From Clostridiales bacterium (GTDB taxonomy: Bacteria > Bacillota > Clostridia > Peptostreptococcales > Acidaminobacteraceae): a stretch of 64,000 bases of DNA. The stretch covers positions 31,935 to 95,934 of the forward strand of contig JAEIOD010000020.1 of the NCBI GenBank assembly GCA_016342415.1. The letters run 5' to 3'. Below the pieces are notes generated by a model. The model did not search any database. It saw nothing but the letters and a program-made list of their open reading frames with translations, and was not told the DNA's origin. This document shows, in pieces, positions 46,405-55,758 of this stretch (the first letter of the stretch is position 1; the number at the start of each line of letters is the position of its first letter). The position numbers and the translations under genes are program-made.

Positions 46405-47649
46405 ATGGCAGTAGTTAGAGGATTTAAAGGATTAAGACCTAAAGAGGACTTAGTAGAACTAGTAGCGTCATTACCATATGATGTTATGAATCGTGAAGAA
46501 GCAAAGAAAATGGCTGAAGGTAATGAAAAATCATTCTTACATATTGTAAGATCAGAGATGGATGTACCTGCTGAAGTAAGTCCGTATGATGAGTCAGTTT
46601 ACCAAATGGCTAGAAAAAATCTTGATAGATTCCAAGAAGAAGGTATACTTATTCAGGATGAAAAGCCAAAGTTATACATTTACCGTCAATTGATGAACGG
46701 TAGAGTACAAACGGGTATTGTTGGCTGTACTTCGATTGATGAGTATATGAACAACACAATCAAGAAGCATGAGTTTACAAGACCACAAAAAGAGCAAGAC
46801 AGAATTAATAACTTTGATTACTGTGATGCAAACACAGCGCCTATTTTCTTAACATATAGAAAGAATGATACAATCAATGCTATTGTTAATGACTGGATCA
46901 AGTTCCATATGCCGGTTTATAACTTTGTTTCTGATGATGATATCACTCACATTGTGTGGGTAATTGATGCTGATGATGTTGTTGGTAGAATAGAAGAATT
47001 ATTTAAAGGTGTTGAGTACCTTTATATTGCAGATGGTCACCACAGATCAGCTTCTTCAGTTAACGTGGGTAACAAGAGAAGAGAAGCAAATCCTAATTAC
47101 ACTGGAGACGAGGAGTTCAACTTCTTCATGTCGGTAATTTTCCCTGATGAAGATTTATTCATTATGGATTACAACAGAGTTGTTCAGGATTTAAATGGGC
47201 ACACAACTGAAGAGTTCTTTAAATTGGTTGGTGAGAAGTTTACAATCACTGAAGTAGATGGAATTTACAAGCCAATGAGTAAGAAACATTTTGGTATGTT
47301 CATTGAAAACAAATGGTATGAGTTAGTTGCTCATGATGGCATTTGTGATGAAAATGATCCTGTTGATAGATTGGATGTTTCTATCTTACAACTTAACTTA
47401 TTAGATCCAATCCTAGGTATAGATAACCCAAGAACAAACAACAGAATTGATTTTGTTGGTGGTATCAGAGGTTTAGAAGCTCTTGAGACTAGAGTGAACA
47501 CAGATATGAAAGTTGCATTTTCTATGTTCCCAACAACAATGGATGATTTATTGTCTATTGCTGATGCAGGTGAAGTAATGCCTCCTAAGTCTACTTGGTT
47601 CGAGCCTAAATTGAGATCAGGTATCTTGACACATAAGTTAAATGATTAA
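46405..47649 (+). CDS. DUF1015 family protein
   Basis: A 414-residue protein of DUF1015. Typical stretches are VVRGFKGLRPKEDLVELVA, SLPYDVMNREEAKKMA and the conserved YIADGHHRSASSVNVG. Such genes often follow the serine synthesis genes and have been proposed to be a serine kinase (SerK-like) in some archaea; here that role is a possibility only. GGGGG precedes the ATG. The gene closes the serine operon. Confidence 0.88.
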   Translation: MAVVRGFKGLRPKEDLVELVASLPYDVMNREEAKKMAEGNEKSFLHIVRSEMDVPAEVSPYDESVYQMARKNLDRFQEEGILIQDEKPKLYIYRQLMNGRVQTGIVGCTSIDEYMNNTIKKHEFTRPQKEQDRINNFDYCDANTAPIFLTYRKNDTINAIVNDWIKFHMPVYNFVSDDDITHIVWVIDADDVVGRIEELFKGVEYLYIADGHHRSASSVNVGNKRREANPNYTGDEEFNFFMSVIFPDEDLFIMDYNRVVQDLNGHTTEEFFKLVGEKFTITEVDGIYKPMSKKHFGMFIENKWYELVAHDGICDENDPVDRLDVSILQLNLLDPILGIDNPRTNNRIDFVGGIRGLEALETRVNTDMKVAFSMFPTTMDDLLSIADAGEVMPPKSTWFEPKLRSGILTHKLND

Positions 47650-47658
47650 TCGACTGTC

Positions 47659-47675
47659 CTCATCATATAGATGAG
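47659..47675 (+). other. Small hairpin after DUF1015 gene
   Basis: CTCATC / GATGAG around ATATA lies ahead of the terminator of the serine operon. It has no T run itself. Confidence 0.5.
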
Positions 47676-47679
47676 GTTG

Positions 47680-47714
47680 AGTAGTCCCCAATTATTGGGG
47701 GCTATTCTTTTTTT
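47680..47714 (+). terminator. Serine operon terminator
   Basis: A 12-base stem AGTAGTCCCCAA / TTGGGGGCTATT with loop TTA and two G-U pairs, followed by a T run. Confidence 0.92.
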
Positions 47715-47766
47715 GTGATAAAATAAATTTGTCAGGACACTATCGTAGTTTCATTCGTTCTCTATA

Positions 47767-47780
47767 TGAAAGCGCTTAGA
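47767..47780 (+). promoter_or_regulatory. cre-like site upstream of the ECF sigma factor gene
   Basis: TGAAAGCGCTTAGA matches the catabolite-responsive element consensus at all fixed positions but one, and it ends at the ribosome binding site of the sigma factor gene. Binding by CcpA there would act as a roadblock. A single site in AT-rich DNA can be chance. Confidence 0.4.
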
Positions 47781-47793
47781 AAAGGAAATGATC

Positions 47794-48252
47794 ATGACTA
47801 TTGACCAAATCATACAAGACTTCCATCAAGATGCCCTCAATTTCTCGATACATTTAAGTGGTGATTTCCATAAGGGGAGTGATCTGGTTCAAGATGCCCT
47901 CTTAAAGGTTGTTGAGCGACAACATTTGTTTGATGAGATGCATCCGACACAAGTTAAAGCTTGGTTGTTTAAAACCATAAAAAACAAACATATCGACACG
48001 ATTAGAAAAGATCAAAGAAAGAGACTGCTGGTGATGAGTCAATTAACAGTAGAGGATTTTCAAGATGAACGTGTTTTAAAAATGCTTGTCACGGATTTAA
48101 ATGAAGAAGAACGTAAAGTAATTTCTCTAAAGTATTATTCGGGTTATAACAGCAAGGAGATAGCAGAGATGATTAATATGAATCCTTCAACTGTAAGAAA
48201 TCGATTATCAACTGCTGTATCCAAATTAAGAGAAGCATATAGGGAGGATTAA
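47794..48252 (+). CDS. ECF-type RNA polymerase sigma factor
   Basis: A sigma factor of about 152 residues with region 2 (FHKGSDLVQDALLKVVER and the -10 contact helix, about 15-80) and region 4 (ERKVISLKYYSGYNSKEIAE, about 105-150) and no region 3, typical of group 4. I start at ATG 47794, seven bases behind AAAGGA; ATG 47788 would leave only two. The next gene begins right after the stop codon (TAAATG), so its product is expected to be the partner. It is not a standard transmembrane anti-sigma factor. Confidence 0.9.
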   Translation: MTIDQIIQDFHQDALNFSIHLSGDFHKGSDLVQDALLKVVERQHLFDEMHPTQVKAWLFKTIKNKHIDTIRKDQRKRLLVMSQLTVEDFQDERVLKMLVTDLNEEERKVISLKYYSGYNSKEIAEMINMNPSTVRNRLSTAVSKLREAYRED

Positions 48253-49446
48253 ATGAAAAAGAAAATACGCAATATCAGTGTCTTGGACGTAAGAAATATT
48301 ACCCCTGAATTAGGATCAAAATTGGGTTTGATAAAAAACATAGGGACTTATATAACAAATGATGAAAGTGAATTGGTTTTGTTAGATGTGGAAAAAAAGA
48401 ATGTTGGTAGCATGATTAAAACCAATGAAAAACTTGGATTATCGACCATTAATGGGACAGCAAATTTTAGTAGTGAATATTTTAAAAGCATTGAAGGTCG
48501 AGTTCTATTGACGATTAACGGCAAAGGAATAGTTGAAAAAGGTGTTGATCCCAAGTTGTTTTTACAAAAAATTCATTCTGGTACCGTTAATGGCGTTATG
48601 ATCATACCTTCTGATATAAGCGGTGTCATCAAATCGCATCTTGCGATTAATGGAAAAGTAATCGAATATGATTACGATAGAACTTACATCTCACAAACAA
48701 TTGAACTGAATGATGACTTCTACTTCACATATTTTGGTGATAAGAATGTTGCAGTGACAACATTGTTGGCAATAGAACCTTTAGATATGAATGAGTTTGT
48801 AAATACTTTTGAGTCCATTCAAGTTATCAGTCAATTGGTTGCAACAAGAGAAAATATCAAATTGTTAAAACCATACTTGAAAGTAGATCAGAATAATATC
48901 AGACTAGTGGAAGCACCAGCTCATTTTGAAAAAGGAAAAGTTGAGTTTGATCAGGCGTTGTCTTTTCGTACCGCTGATAAAAATCTTATTGTAGATGGAC
49001 AATTGACAATAAAAGACACTGTATATCTGGATGTATTAGGCGATTATAAAATTCAGGCAAATAAAATATTATGTAACAAAGCAGATTATGAACTGGTTAA
49101 CAGTTATTGTACGAAGTCGAATGTTGATATCAGATTTGTTGAAGATCAACCCATCAGTAATTATTCAAACTTGACAATAAACAAGGAGTATCTATCTCAT
49201 ATAAAAGAAAAAAAAGTGTTGGAGAATTATGGTACGGTTGAATTCGATTTGGATATTAATGATTTAGGGAATCAAGCGATTCTATTGGATATTAAAAACT
49301 ATGGTGCTATTAAGGTGCCTGATGGTATTGATCAATCAATACATGAGTTGATAAGTGAAAATTATGGTACGATCAATGCAGAAGAGAAACCATCGATTAA
49401 AGCTGATGATGTTTTGTATGAGAATATGGGTTATTTAGAACTATAA
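48253..49446 (+). CDS. Unknown repeat protein coupled to the sigma factor, likely beta-solenoid
   Basis: A 397-residue protein I do not recognise. No signal peptide, membrane helix, cysteine-rich zinc motif or anti-sigma signature is visible. Short beta-strand units recur in the C-terminal third with the pattern [LI]xNYGx[IV], for example LENYGTVEFD, IKNYGAIKVP and SENYGTINAE, and similar NIGTY and INGT units occur near the N terminus. The spacing suggests a right-handed beta-solenoid. As its ATG directly follows the sigma factor stop, it may bind that sigma factor or be its regulator. That role is inferred from position alone. Confidence 0.65.
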   Translation: MKKKIRNISVLDVRNITPELGSKLGLIKNIGTYITNDESELVLLDVEKKNVGSMIKTNEKLGLSTINGTANFSSEYFKSIEGRVLLTINGKGIVEKGVDPKLFLQKIHSGTVNGVMIIPSDISGVIKSHLAINGKVIEYDYDRTYISQTIELNDDFYFTYFGDKNVAVTTLLAIEPLDMNEFVNTFESIQVISQLVATRENIKLLKPYLKVDQNNIRLVEAPAHFEKGKVEFDQALSFRTADKNLIVDGQLTIKDTVYLDVLGDYKIQANKILCNKADYELVNSYCTKSNVDIRFVEDQPISNYSNLTINKEYLSHIKEKKVLENYGTVEFDLDINDLGNQAILLDIKNYGAIKVPDGIDQSIHELISENYGTINAEEKPSIKADDVLYENMGYLEL

Positions 49447-49452
49447 TTAGTT

Positions 49453-49488
49453 AAAGGCACTGCTTAAAAAGAGTAGTGTCTTTTATTT
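49453..49488 (+). terminator. Sigma factor operon terminator
   Basis: A 12-base stem AAAGGCACTGCT / AGTAGTGTCTTT, two G-U pairs, 7-base loop, followed by a T-rich tail. Confidence 0.85.
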
Positions 49489-49570
49489 ATATTGGACATG
49501 AAAAAAGAATTATTGTCTTTCGTATATAGAAATATTTGAGTCTTTCTGTTATATTAGTCAAGAGGTGATT

Positions 49571-50920
49571 ATGGACAAAAAAATATTTCTAAAAAAATTA
49601 TTAACATTATCAATTCCAATTATCATACAACAGTTTATACAGGCTGCTCTCAACTTAGTAGACACAGTTATGATCGGTAGATTGGGTTCGGAAGAAATTG
49701 CTGCGGTAGGGATTGCAAATCAAGTCTTTTTCTTTGTCATGATGATTATATTTGGCATTAATAGTGGTGTTTCAGTATATATTGCTCAATTTTTTGGGCG
49801 AAGAGATCATAAGAATATTAAAAAGACCATGGGTGTCAGTTTGGTTTCTGGCGGTGCTGTTGGTATTATATTTTGTTTCATTGCTGTGAGCTTTCCCAAA
49901 CAACTCATGGGGTTATTTATTGACAATGAGCATGTTATAGAACTTGGCGTTTCTTACTTGAAAATTGTTGGCTTCAGTTATTTGTTTATGTCAATATCTT
50001 TATCTTTTCATGTGGCATCAAGAGGTATCGGTAAAACCTTAGTTCCAATGTTGGTAACAGCAGTAGCACTCAGTGTGAACACCCTGCTAAATTACGCCTT
50101 AATCTTCGGTAATTTTGGATTACCCGAGCTGGGAGTAGAAGGGGCAGCTATTGCTACGTTAATCGCGAGAATCGTTGAATTTTTACTGATGATGGCTATT
50201 ATATATGGTTCGCATTCGCTACTTGCAGCCAGAATAAAAGATTTGTTGGCTTTCGACCTAAGTTTCTTTATTAAAATATTTGAAAAAGCAGGTCCTGTCC
50301 TTTTAAATGAAATATTTTGGTCTCTAGGCACAATTGTTTATATGTGGAGTATTGGTCAGATTAATGCAGATGCAGTAGCAAGTTATCAAATAACTCTATC
50401 TGCTTACAGGTTTTACGAGGTCGCATTTATTGGTTTTTCCAGTGCAGCTTCTGTGATGATTGGTAATAGTATTGGTGCTGGTAAAGAAGACTTAGCCAGG
50501 TTGTATGCAAAAGAAATTTCTAGAAAATCGGTACTGTTTTCACTATTAATGAGTCTGTTGATGTTTGTTTTAGCGCCTTATATTTTAAAACTGTACAATG
50601 TATCTGATGTTGTTATGTCCGATTCGCTAAAACTATTTTATGTTTATTGTTTCTATGGATTGTTTAGAATGTACAATCTGATGAAAATAGTTGGTATATT
50701 CAGAGGTGGCGGTGATACGAAGTTTGCAATGTTAACAGAAATGGGATCGGTATGGCTAGTTGGTGTACCTCTTGCAATTCTAGGGTCGGTGGTATTAAAG
50801 TTATCAGTGGTTTATGTCGTTTGGATGCTTTCTACAGAAGAGGTTGTAAAAGTTATCATCTGTCATCGTCGTTTCAAATCTGAGAAGTGGCTTCATAATT
50901 TAATACATGAAATAAATTAA
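49571..50920 (+). CDS. MATE family efflux transporter
   Basis: A transporter of about 449 residues with twelve membrane helices in two six-helix halves, of the NorM/DinF superfamily that exports drugs or organic cations by H+ or Na+ exchange. The N-terminal half shows AALNLVDTVMIGRLGSEEIA and the second half GFSSAASVMIGNSIGAG, both typical. I choose ATG 49571 behind AGAGGTG. It is monocistronic and ends in a hairpin shared with a convergent small gene. Confidence 0.9.
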   Translation: MDKKIFLKKLLTLSIPIIIQQFIQAALNLVDTVMIGRLGSEEIAAVGIANQVFFFVMMIIFGINSGVSVYIAQFFGRRDHKNIKKTMGVSLVSGGAVGIIFCFIAVSFPKQLMGLFIDNEHVIELGVSYLKIVGFSYLFMSISLSFHVASRGIGKTLVPMLVTAVALSVNTLLNYALIFGNFGLPELGVEGAAIATLIARIVEFLLMMAIIYGSHSLLAARIKDLLAFDLSFFIKIFEKAGPVLLNEIFWSLGTIVYMWSIGQINADAVASYQITLSAYRFYEVAFIGFSSAASVMIGNSIGAGKEDLARLYAKEISRKSVLFSLLMSLLMFVLAPYILKLYNVSDVVMSDSLKLFYVYCFYGLFRMYNLMKIVGIFRGGGDTKFAMLTEMGSVWLVGVPLAILGSVVLKLSVVYVVWMLSTEEVVKVIICHRRFKSEKWLHNLIHEIN

Positions 50921-50942
50921 AGACCGCATAGCGGTCTTTTTA
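50919..50942 (+). terminator. MATE gene terminator, convergent with small acidic gene
   Basis: A perfect 9-base stem AAAGACCGC / GCGGTCTTT around ATA, followed by T. Confidence 0.88.
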
Positions 50943-51188
50943 GTCGAACAATTGATTGATATATTCACATAAATCTTCTAGTGAAGATTCATCTAAACCC
51001 TTTAATTCTGCATCAGTAGAGATTTTCAAATTGTTCTCTACATAAACTAAAATATCATCCATATCCTTTATAGTTATCTCATCACAATAATCTGTAAGAT
51101 GCTCAGAAAAAGTATCTAATCCATAGTCGTTATAACCATCAACACTTGTTACAACACTTCTGAGTTCCTTTTGATTTAAGACTTCCAT
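50940..51188 (-). CDS. Small acidic protein, unknown
   Basis: An acidic protein of about 82 residues with many Asp and Glu, likely helical (DMDDILVYVENNLKIS, SSLEDLCEYINQLFD). No motif, signal or membrane segment is seen. GGGGAGG lies five bases ahead of the second ATG (51188), which I prefer to the first (51191). Family unknown. It may be transcribed from its own promoter after the glutamine synthetase gene on the same strand. Confidence 0.65.
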   Translation of the reverse strand: MEVLNQKELRSVVTSVDGYNDYGLDTFSEHLTDYCDEITIKDMDDILVYVENNLKISTDAELKGLDESSLEDLCEYINQLFD

Positions 51189-51339
51189 CATTTCCTCCCC
51201 TAATCATTAAGCATAACTTATTAACGAAAATCAGTATTTATTCCTAAGAACAATCCCTTTGAGAGTATTATAATAATATTTTATTTTATTGTAAATAACA
51301 AATTTTGTATACTTGTAATTGTATGTACAATTATGAAAA

Positions 51340-53226
51340 TTAGTCTAATAGATTTCTCTTGTAATCATGATATAAAGATTTTAATTTAGCAATTTCAGCA
51401 TGCATTTCAATTTGAAGTTCAGAAACTTTTTCAAATTTTGAATCTGATATAGCTACTTCAATTTGAGTAAATAATGATTTGCTAGACAAAGTGTCTTTCA
51501 TCAAATTTAATCTTAAGTTGTTGATTTCTTCCCAACGAACAACGTCAATATCTGAAGCGTCATTCATATGAAGTTTTTTAGCATTTCTAATCACTTCTAC
51601 ATTTTCAATAAGAATTCTGTTCTCAAGCTCAAACGTCCAGTTGCCTTCTATGGCAGCTATATAAGAGTTGATGATTCTATCAGAGAAGACATCACCATCT
51701 CTTAAAACATCCAATTTACCATTAGCTGCTCTTAATTTAGCAATATTTTCCCAAACCGTTTTTGGTGGTTTTCCAAAAATTTCATCTCTTTCTTTTTCAG
51801 TATAATCTTCAAAAACGTCATCTTCACTTCGATACATTCTATCGTCTTCTAAATAGAAACCTTTATCTCCAGCTTTTTTATCAAAATTCTTTTCAATAAA
51901 CTCTAGATCATACTTTGATGTAATAACTGCTTTAATACCATCTAACATACCTTGATATACCGCTGCAGTACATAAATATGTATTTGTTAGTGGATTTGGT
52001 GCTCTTAACTCAAAACGTGTAGCAAGTGGAGATGTCATGTCTCTTACAAGTCCAGCCAATACAGTTCTGTTTCTTGATGGACTTGCAGGCGAGTGTCCTA
52101 AACTTGTAACAACACAAACCGGTGCTTCAAATCCGGGTTTTAGTCTATTGAATGCATCGTTAGAGGCTGTTACAAACGGATTGATGACATCGTAGTTTTT
52201 AAGTAATCCCATTATAGCACCATAACCAGCACGGTTTAAGAAATGTTGATCCATTTCAAGAGGTGAGAACAGGTTGATTGTTTTACCATTCTTTAGTTTA
52301 AGTGCGGCACCTAAATGGTGATGCTCACCATTGCCGGCAACACCTTCGATTGGTTTTGCCTTAAAAGTAACTTCTAAACCATATCGACTGAAACAATCTG
52401 AAATAATATCTCTGGCAAATAATTCGTTATCTGCTGTTTGAAGAGCATTAGAAAATTTCCAGTCAATTTCTAATTGTTCCATAACATGTGAAAATTTATT
52501 GCTGCCTTCTAGTTTCGAAGGTACACCACCAACCTCCTTATGAGCCATCTCTGCTTCAAAACCGTAGTGATCTAACAATAAAAGCGACTCCTCCATAGCA
52601 GATCTAACATTTCCAACGGTTCTTTTCCAATATTGCTCTTTTAAAACTTGTGAAACGGAAAGTAATCTTTCTTCCGCTCTTGAATTTGGTGATTTTACCC
52701 AAAACTCCAGTTCCGTAGCTGTAGTTAAGTTTACTTTCTCAATCTCATCAAATTTAACACCGAAATCAGCGCAAAAATCATCATGAGTTTCGAGGAGTGA
52801 CATGATTGTGTTTTCAAAGTGTTCCGAAGAAGCTTTTAAAATGGATCTAGAATCGCAGTATGTATTATCATGTACCAGTGTTGCAGGGATTAATAAAGTT
52901 CCAACAGGTAATCCTGTATTTTCGTCTATATGACCATAATTATAATCAACTAACCAATTGACATCGGTATCAGGAATCAAGTCAACTTTTGCATTGTTAA
53001 TTTCTGCGATGATAGGTAATACAACTGAAGAACCATCGGTTTGTACGCCTTCAGTTAAGAATTTTTTGATGTCATTTAGGAATACATGCATAGGGATGCG
53101 TTCATCGGTGTGATTGTTACCTAGATCTACTGCTACGACTGAAACGAATTTTATCTGAGGGCTGGCCTTCAATTCTCTTTTTATTTTTTCAAGTGTTCTA
53201 CCTTCAGATTTGATTACGTATAACAT
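51340..53226 (-). CDS. Glutamine synthetase (long, type III-like)
   Basis: A 628-residue glutamine synthetase: ATP-dependent amidation of glutamate. The N terminus carries GVQTDGSSVVLP and DLIPDTDVNWLVDYN. The catalytic core includes the ammonia and metal motifs GNGEHHHLGAALK, SNDAFNRLKPGFEAPVC, SPSRNRTVLAGL and FELRAPNPLTNTY, then a 150-residue helical tail. It is longer than type I (about 445) and shorter than classic type III (about 700), a size seen in Clostridia. AGGAGG precedes the ATG. It is monocistronic, with a probable promoter about 75 bases upstream. Confidence 0.82.
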   Translation of the reverse strand: MLYVIKSEGRTLEKIKRELKASPQIKFVSVVAVDLGNNHTDERIPMHVFLNDIKKFLTEGVQTDGSSVVLPIIAEINNAKVDLIPDTDVNWLVDYNYGHIDENTGLPVGTLLIPATLVHDNTYCDSRSILKASSEHFENTIMSLLETHDDFCADFGVKFDEIEKVNLTTATELEFWVKSPNSRAEERLLSVSQVLKEQYWKRTVGNVRSAMEESLLLLDHYGFEAEMAHKEVGGVPSKLEGSNKFSHVMEQLEIDWKFSNALQTADNELFARDIISDCFSRYGLEVTFKAKPIEGVAGNGEHHHLGAALKLKNGKTINLFSPLEMDQHFLNRAGYGAIMGLLKNYDVINPFVTASNDAFNRLKPGFEAPVCVVTSLGHSPASPSRNRTVLAGLVRDMTSPLATRFELRAPNPLTNTYLCTAAVYQGMLDGIKAVITSKYDLEFIEKNFDKKAGDKGFYLEDDRMYRSEDDVFEDYTEKERDEIFGKPPKTVWENIAKLRAANGKLDVLRDGDVFSDRIINSYIAAIEGNWTFELENRILIENVEVIRNAKKLHMNDASDIDVVRWEEINNLRLNLMKDTLSSKSLFTQIEVAISDSKFEKVSELQIEMHAEIAKLKSLYHDYKRNLLD

Positions 53227-53295
53227 GTTTTCCTCCTTATATTATATAGATTATTATAAAAAACGTTCGGGTATGTTCCTTTTCATATGATAATG

Positions 53296-53323
53296 ATTAT
53301 AGCAGATAATAATGTAAAGTAAA
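53296..53323 (-). promoter_or_regulatory. Probable promoter of the glutamine synthetase gene
   Basis: On the minus strand TTTACT (53318-53323) and TATAAT (53296-53301) are 16 bases apart, about 70 bases before the start codon. Confidence 0.6.
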
Positions 53324-53422
53324 TACATTATGGAGATAAAAAACAGGAAAACCCTTGCAAATACTAGACTTTTGCGATGGTGTCGAATTGTTAGAAAGTT
53401 TAAAAAACTAAAGAGCAACAAT

Positions 53423-53451
53423 AAAAAAACCGAACCTACTACAGATTCGGT
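53423..53451 (-). terminator. Terminator of the AI-2E family gene
   Basis: On the minus strand ACCGAA / TTCGGT arms with a loop of eleven bases are followed by seven T. A short open frame across this point (53254-53469) is rejected. Confidence 0.82.
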
Positions 53452-53476
53452 ATTGTTTAACGAAAACAACTACAAC

Positions 53477-54532
53477 TTACCTTAATTTTAGTACATCTGC
53501 TTTTTTGATAGCCATTAAAGTAATTGCGATTAATGGTGCGATAATAATACCGGCAACACCGAAAACTTTTATTCCTGTATAGATAATTAGAAGTGTCACT
53601 AGTGGATAGATTCCAATTTGAGAACTGATAATCTTAGGTTCCAATGCTTGTCTTCCAAGTGTTGCCACTAAATACACCACACCAAGACCGATTGCAAGCG
53701 GGTAATTCTTATAGAACAACAAGATGATAATCCATGGAATAAAAACACTACCAGTACCAAATACGGGAAGAGCATCTAATATACCAATCCCTAGAGCAAT
53801 TAATATTGAATAGGGGATTTTTAGAATGGTTAATCCTATAGCAACTTCTATAAAAGTCAGTGACATCATAATCAGCTGTGCTCTAATATAGCCTAGAAGC
53901 ACCATGATAACATCTTCTTTTATAATTATAAGCAATGGCGTTCTAAAGGTTTTATGTGATAGTATTTGCATCTGAATTTCTTTTAATCTAATTTTATCTT
54001 TTGTCATGAAGAAAGCAGCAACAAACATAACAATAATTGCGACAACCAAATTCGGAATGAATGCAACCAATCCAACTAGAGACGCTAATATAGTTGTTAT
54101 TGATAAGTTTATATTTTGCAAAATATTTGGTATATCCAAGTCCAAATTTTCTGTTAGAAGCGTTGGTAAAAATTCCTTAAAGTTTATAAGGTTAGAAGAG
54201 ACATTAAGAAGTCCATCTTCTAAGATATCGCTAATTTCTGGAATCCTCTCTAAAATAATACGTGCTTGATTTACAACATTATAGCCAATAAATGAGACTA
54301 TAAATAAAATGATTCCAATAAAAATAACCAAAATTATAAATGTGACTAGCGATTTATGTAGTTTGATTTTTTTATGAATCACCTCAACAACAGGGGATAA
54401 TAAATTGGATATCCACCACGCAAATATAAATGGCATCCAAAGTAACATCAGTTTAAAACCAAAGTAAACAAAAGCAACAATTGCCAATATAACCAAAGCG
54501 AGTAAAATGAGTTTGCTCGTAAATTGTCCCAT
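53477..54532 (-). CDS. AI-2E family (PerM) membrane permease
   Basis: A 351-residue membrane protein with about eight helices and an internal soluble loop (about 110-200). The signature region is LGIGILDALPVFGTGSVFIP and LGRQALEPKIISSQIGIYP, typical of this family, whose members include a quorum-signal exporter and Na+/H+ antiporters. Substrate unknown. AAGGAGG precedes the ATG. It stands alone on the minus strand. Confidence 0.9.
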   Translation of the reverse strand: MGQFTSKLILLALVILAIVAFVYFGFKLMLLWMPFIFAWWISNLLSPVVEVIHKKIKLHKSLVTFIILVIFIGIILFIVSFIGYNVVNQARIILERIPEISDILEDGLLNVSSNLINFKEFLPTLLTENLDLDIPNILQNINLSITTILASLVGLVAFIPNLVVAIIVMFVAAFFMTKDKIRLKEIQMQILSHKTFRTPLLIIIKEDVIMVLLGYIRAQLIMMSLTFIEVAIGLTILKIPYSILIALGIGILDALPVFGTGSVFIPWIIILLFYKNYPLAIGLGVVYLVATLGRQALEPKIISSQIGIYPLVTLLIIYTGIKVFGVAGIIIAPLIAITLMAIKKADVLKLR

Positions 54533-54692
54533 AATGCCTCCTTGCGAAACATGTGAAATGCCTCTTATATAAATATTACCATATTATTAGTGTTTTAATC
54601 TTTTTTTGTTGGATTGTAAGAAATGCTTAAGAATTTTTTAGGCTTACAAATCTGATCAAAAAGATTTATAATAAATTGGAGGGGGATTTAAT

Positions 54693-55700
54693 ATGATAGA
54701 TTTAAGAAGCGATACAGTAACACAACCAACAGAGGGAATGAGACAAGCCATTTTTACAGCAGTTGTTGGTGATGATGTATATGATGATGATCCAACCGTA
54801 AAAGAACTGGAAAGGTATGCAGCAGAAGTATTAAATAAGGAGTCAGCTCTTTTTGTTCCAAGTGGGACTTTCGGAAATCAGTTATCTATCTTAACTCAGA
54901 CAAGACGTGGTGATGAGATTATCGTTGGTCACGATTCACATATTTTATGTCATGAAGTTGGTGCAGCAGCTGTCATAGCTGGTGTTCAATTGAGAACCAT
55001 TGAAAGCTTTGGTGGACGTTTTGATTTAGATACTTTAAAAGCATATATCAGAGAAGACGATATCCATTATCCGGATACGGGTCTTATTTGTATGGAAAAT
55101 GCTCATGGTAACGGATCGGTTATGTCTTTAGAAGATATGAAAGGGATTTACGATGTTGCACAAGAGCATCATGTACCTGTACACTTAGATGGTGCTAGAC
55201 TGTTCAATGCAGCAGCTTCTTTGGGTGTGAAGGCATCTGAAGTTGCTCAATATTCAGATACTGTAACTTTCTGTTTATCAAAAGGTCTATGTGCACCTGT
55301 AGGCTCAATTGTTGCCGGTACTGAAAGCTTTATAAAAAAAGCGAAGAGAAATAGAAAGCTAATGGGTGGTGGTCTTAGACAAGTTGGTTTCTTGGCAGCA
55401 GCAGGTTTAGTTGCATTAAAGGATATGACAGAAAGATTGGTTGATGATCATGATTTAGCCAAGTATTTAGCCGATAAATTGGATGAGTTTGAGGCAATTG
55501 AAGTCATCAGAGATAGACTTGATATTAATATGGTATTCTTTAAGATGCTTGTCGATGAAGAGCAGTTTATCAATCAAATGCTGGATCGAAATATTAAAAT
55601 TAATGGAATTGAAGATGGTGAGTGGCGTTTTGTTACAAACCATGACGTTTCAAAGGATAATATAGATTATGTGATTCGAACAATGAAAGAACTATTGTGA
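54693..55700 (+). CDS. ltaE: Low-specificity L-threonine aldolase
   Basis: A 335-residue PLP enzyme that splits threonine or allo-threonine to glycine and acetaldehyde. The N terminus MIDLRSDTVTQPTEGMRQA is diagnostic, the PLP lysine is in FCLSKGLCAPVGS (about 200), and VHLDGARLFNAA marks the PLP Asp. Length fits LtaE. GGAGGGGG precedes the ATG. It is a single gene; the IS element begins six bases after its stop codon, and no terminator of its own is left in between. Together with the deaminase, threonine has two breakdown routes here. Confidence 0.94.
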   Translation: MIDLRSDTVTQPTEGMRQAIFTAVVGDDVYDDDPTVKELERYAAEVLNKESALFVPSGTFGNQLSILTQTRRGDEIIVGHDSHILCHEVGAAAVIAGVQLRTIESFGGRFDLDTLKAYIREDDIHYPDTGLICMENAHGNGSVMSLEDMKGIYDVAQEHHVPVHLDGARLFNAAASLGVKASEVAQYSDTVTFCLSKGLCAPVGSIVAGTESFIKKAKRNRKLMGGGLRQVGFLAAAGLVALKDMTERLVDDHDLAKYLADKLDEFEAIEVIRDRLDINMVFFKMLVDEEQFINQMLDRNIKINGIEDGEWRFVTNHDVSKDNIDYVIRTMKELL

Positions 55701-55758
55701 TAGTTGGGGGCAATCGGGAAATAGATAGCCTCTAAAATAGAAAATATTACCAAAAAGG

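Noticed and set aside
53254..53469. A 71-codon hydrophobic frame upstream of the glutamine synthetase gene
   Set aside because: It crosses the terminator of the AI-2E family gene and the probable glutamine synthetase promoter, and has no good ribosome binding site.
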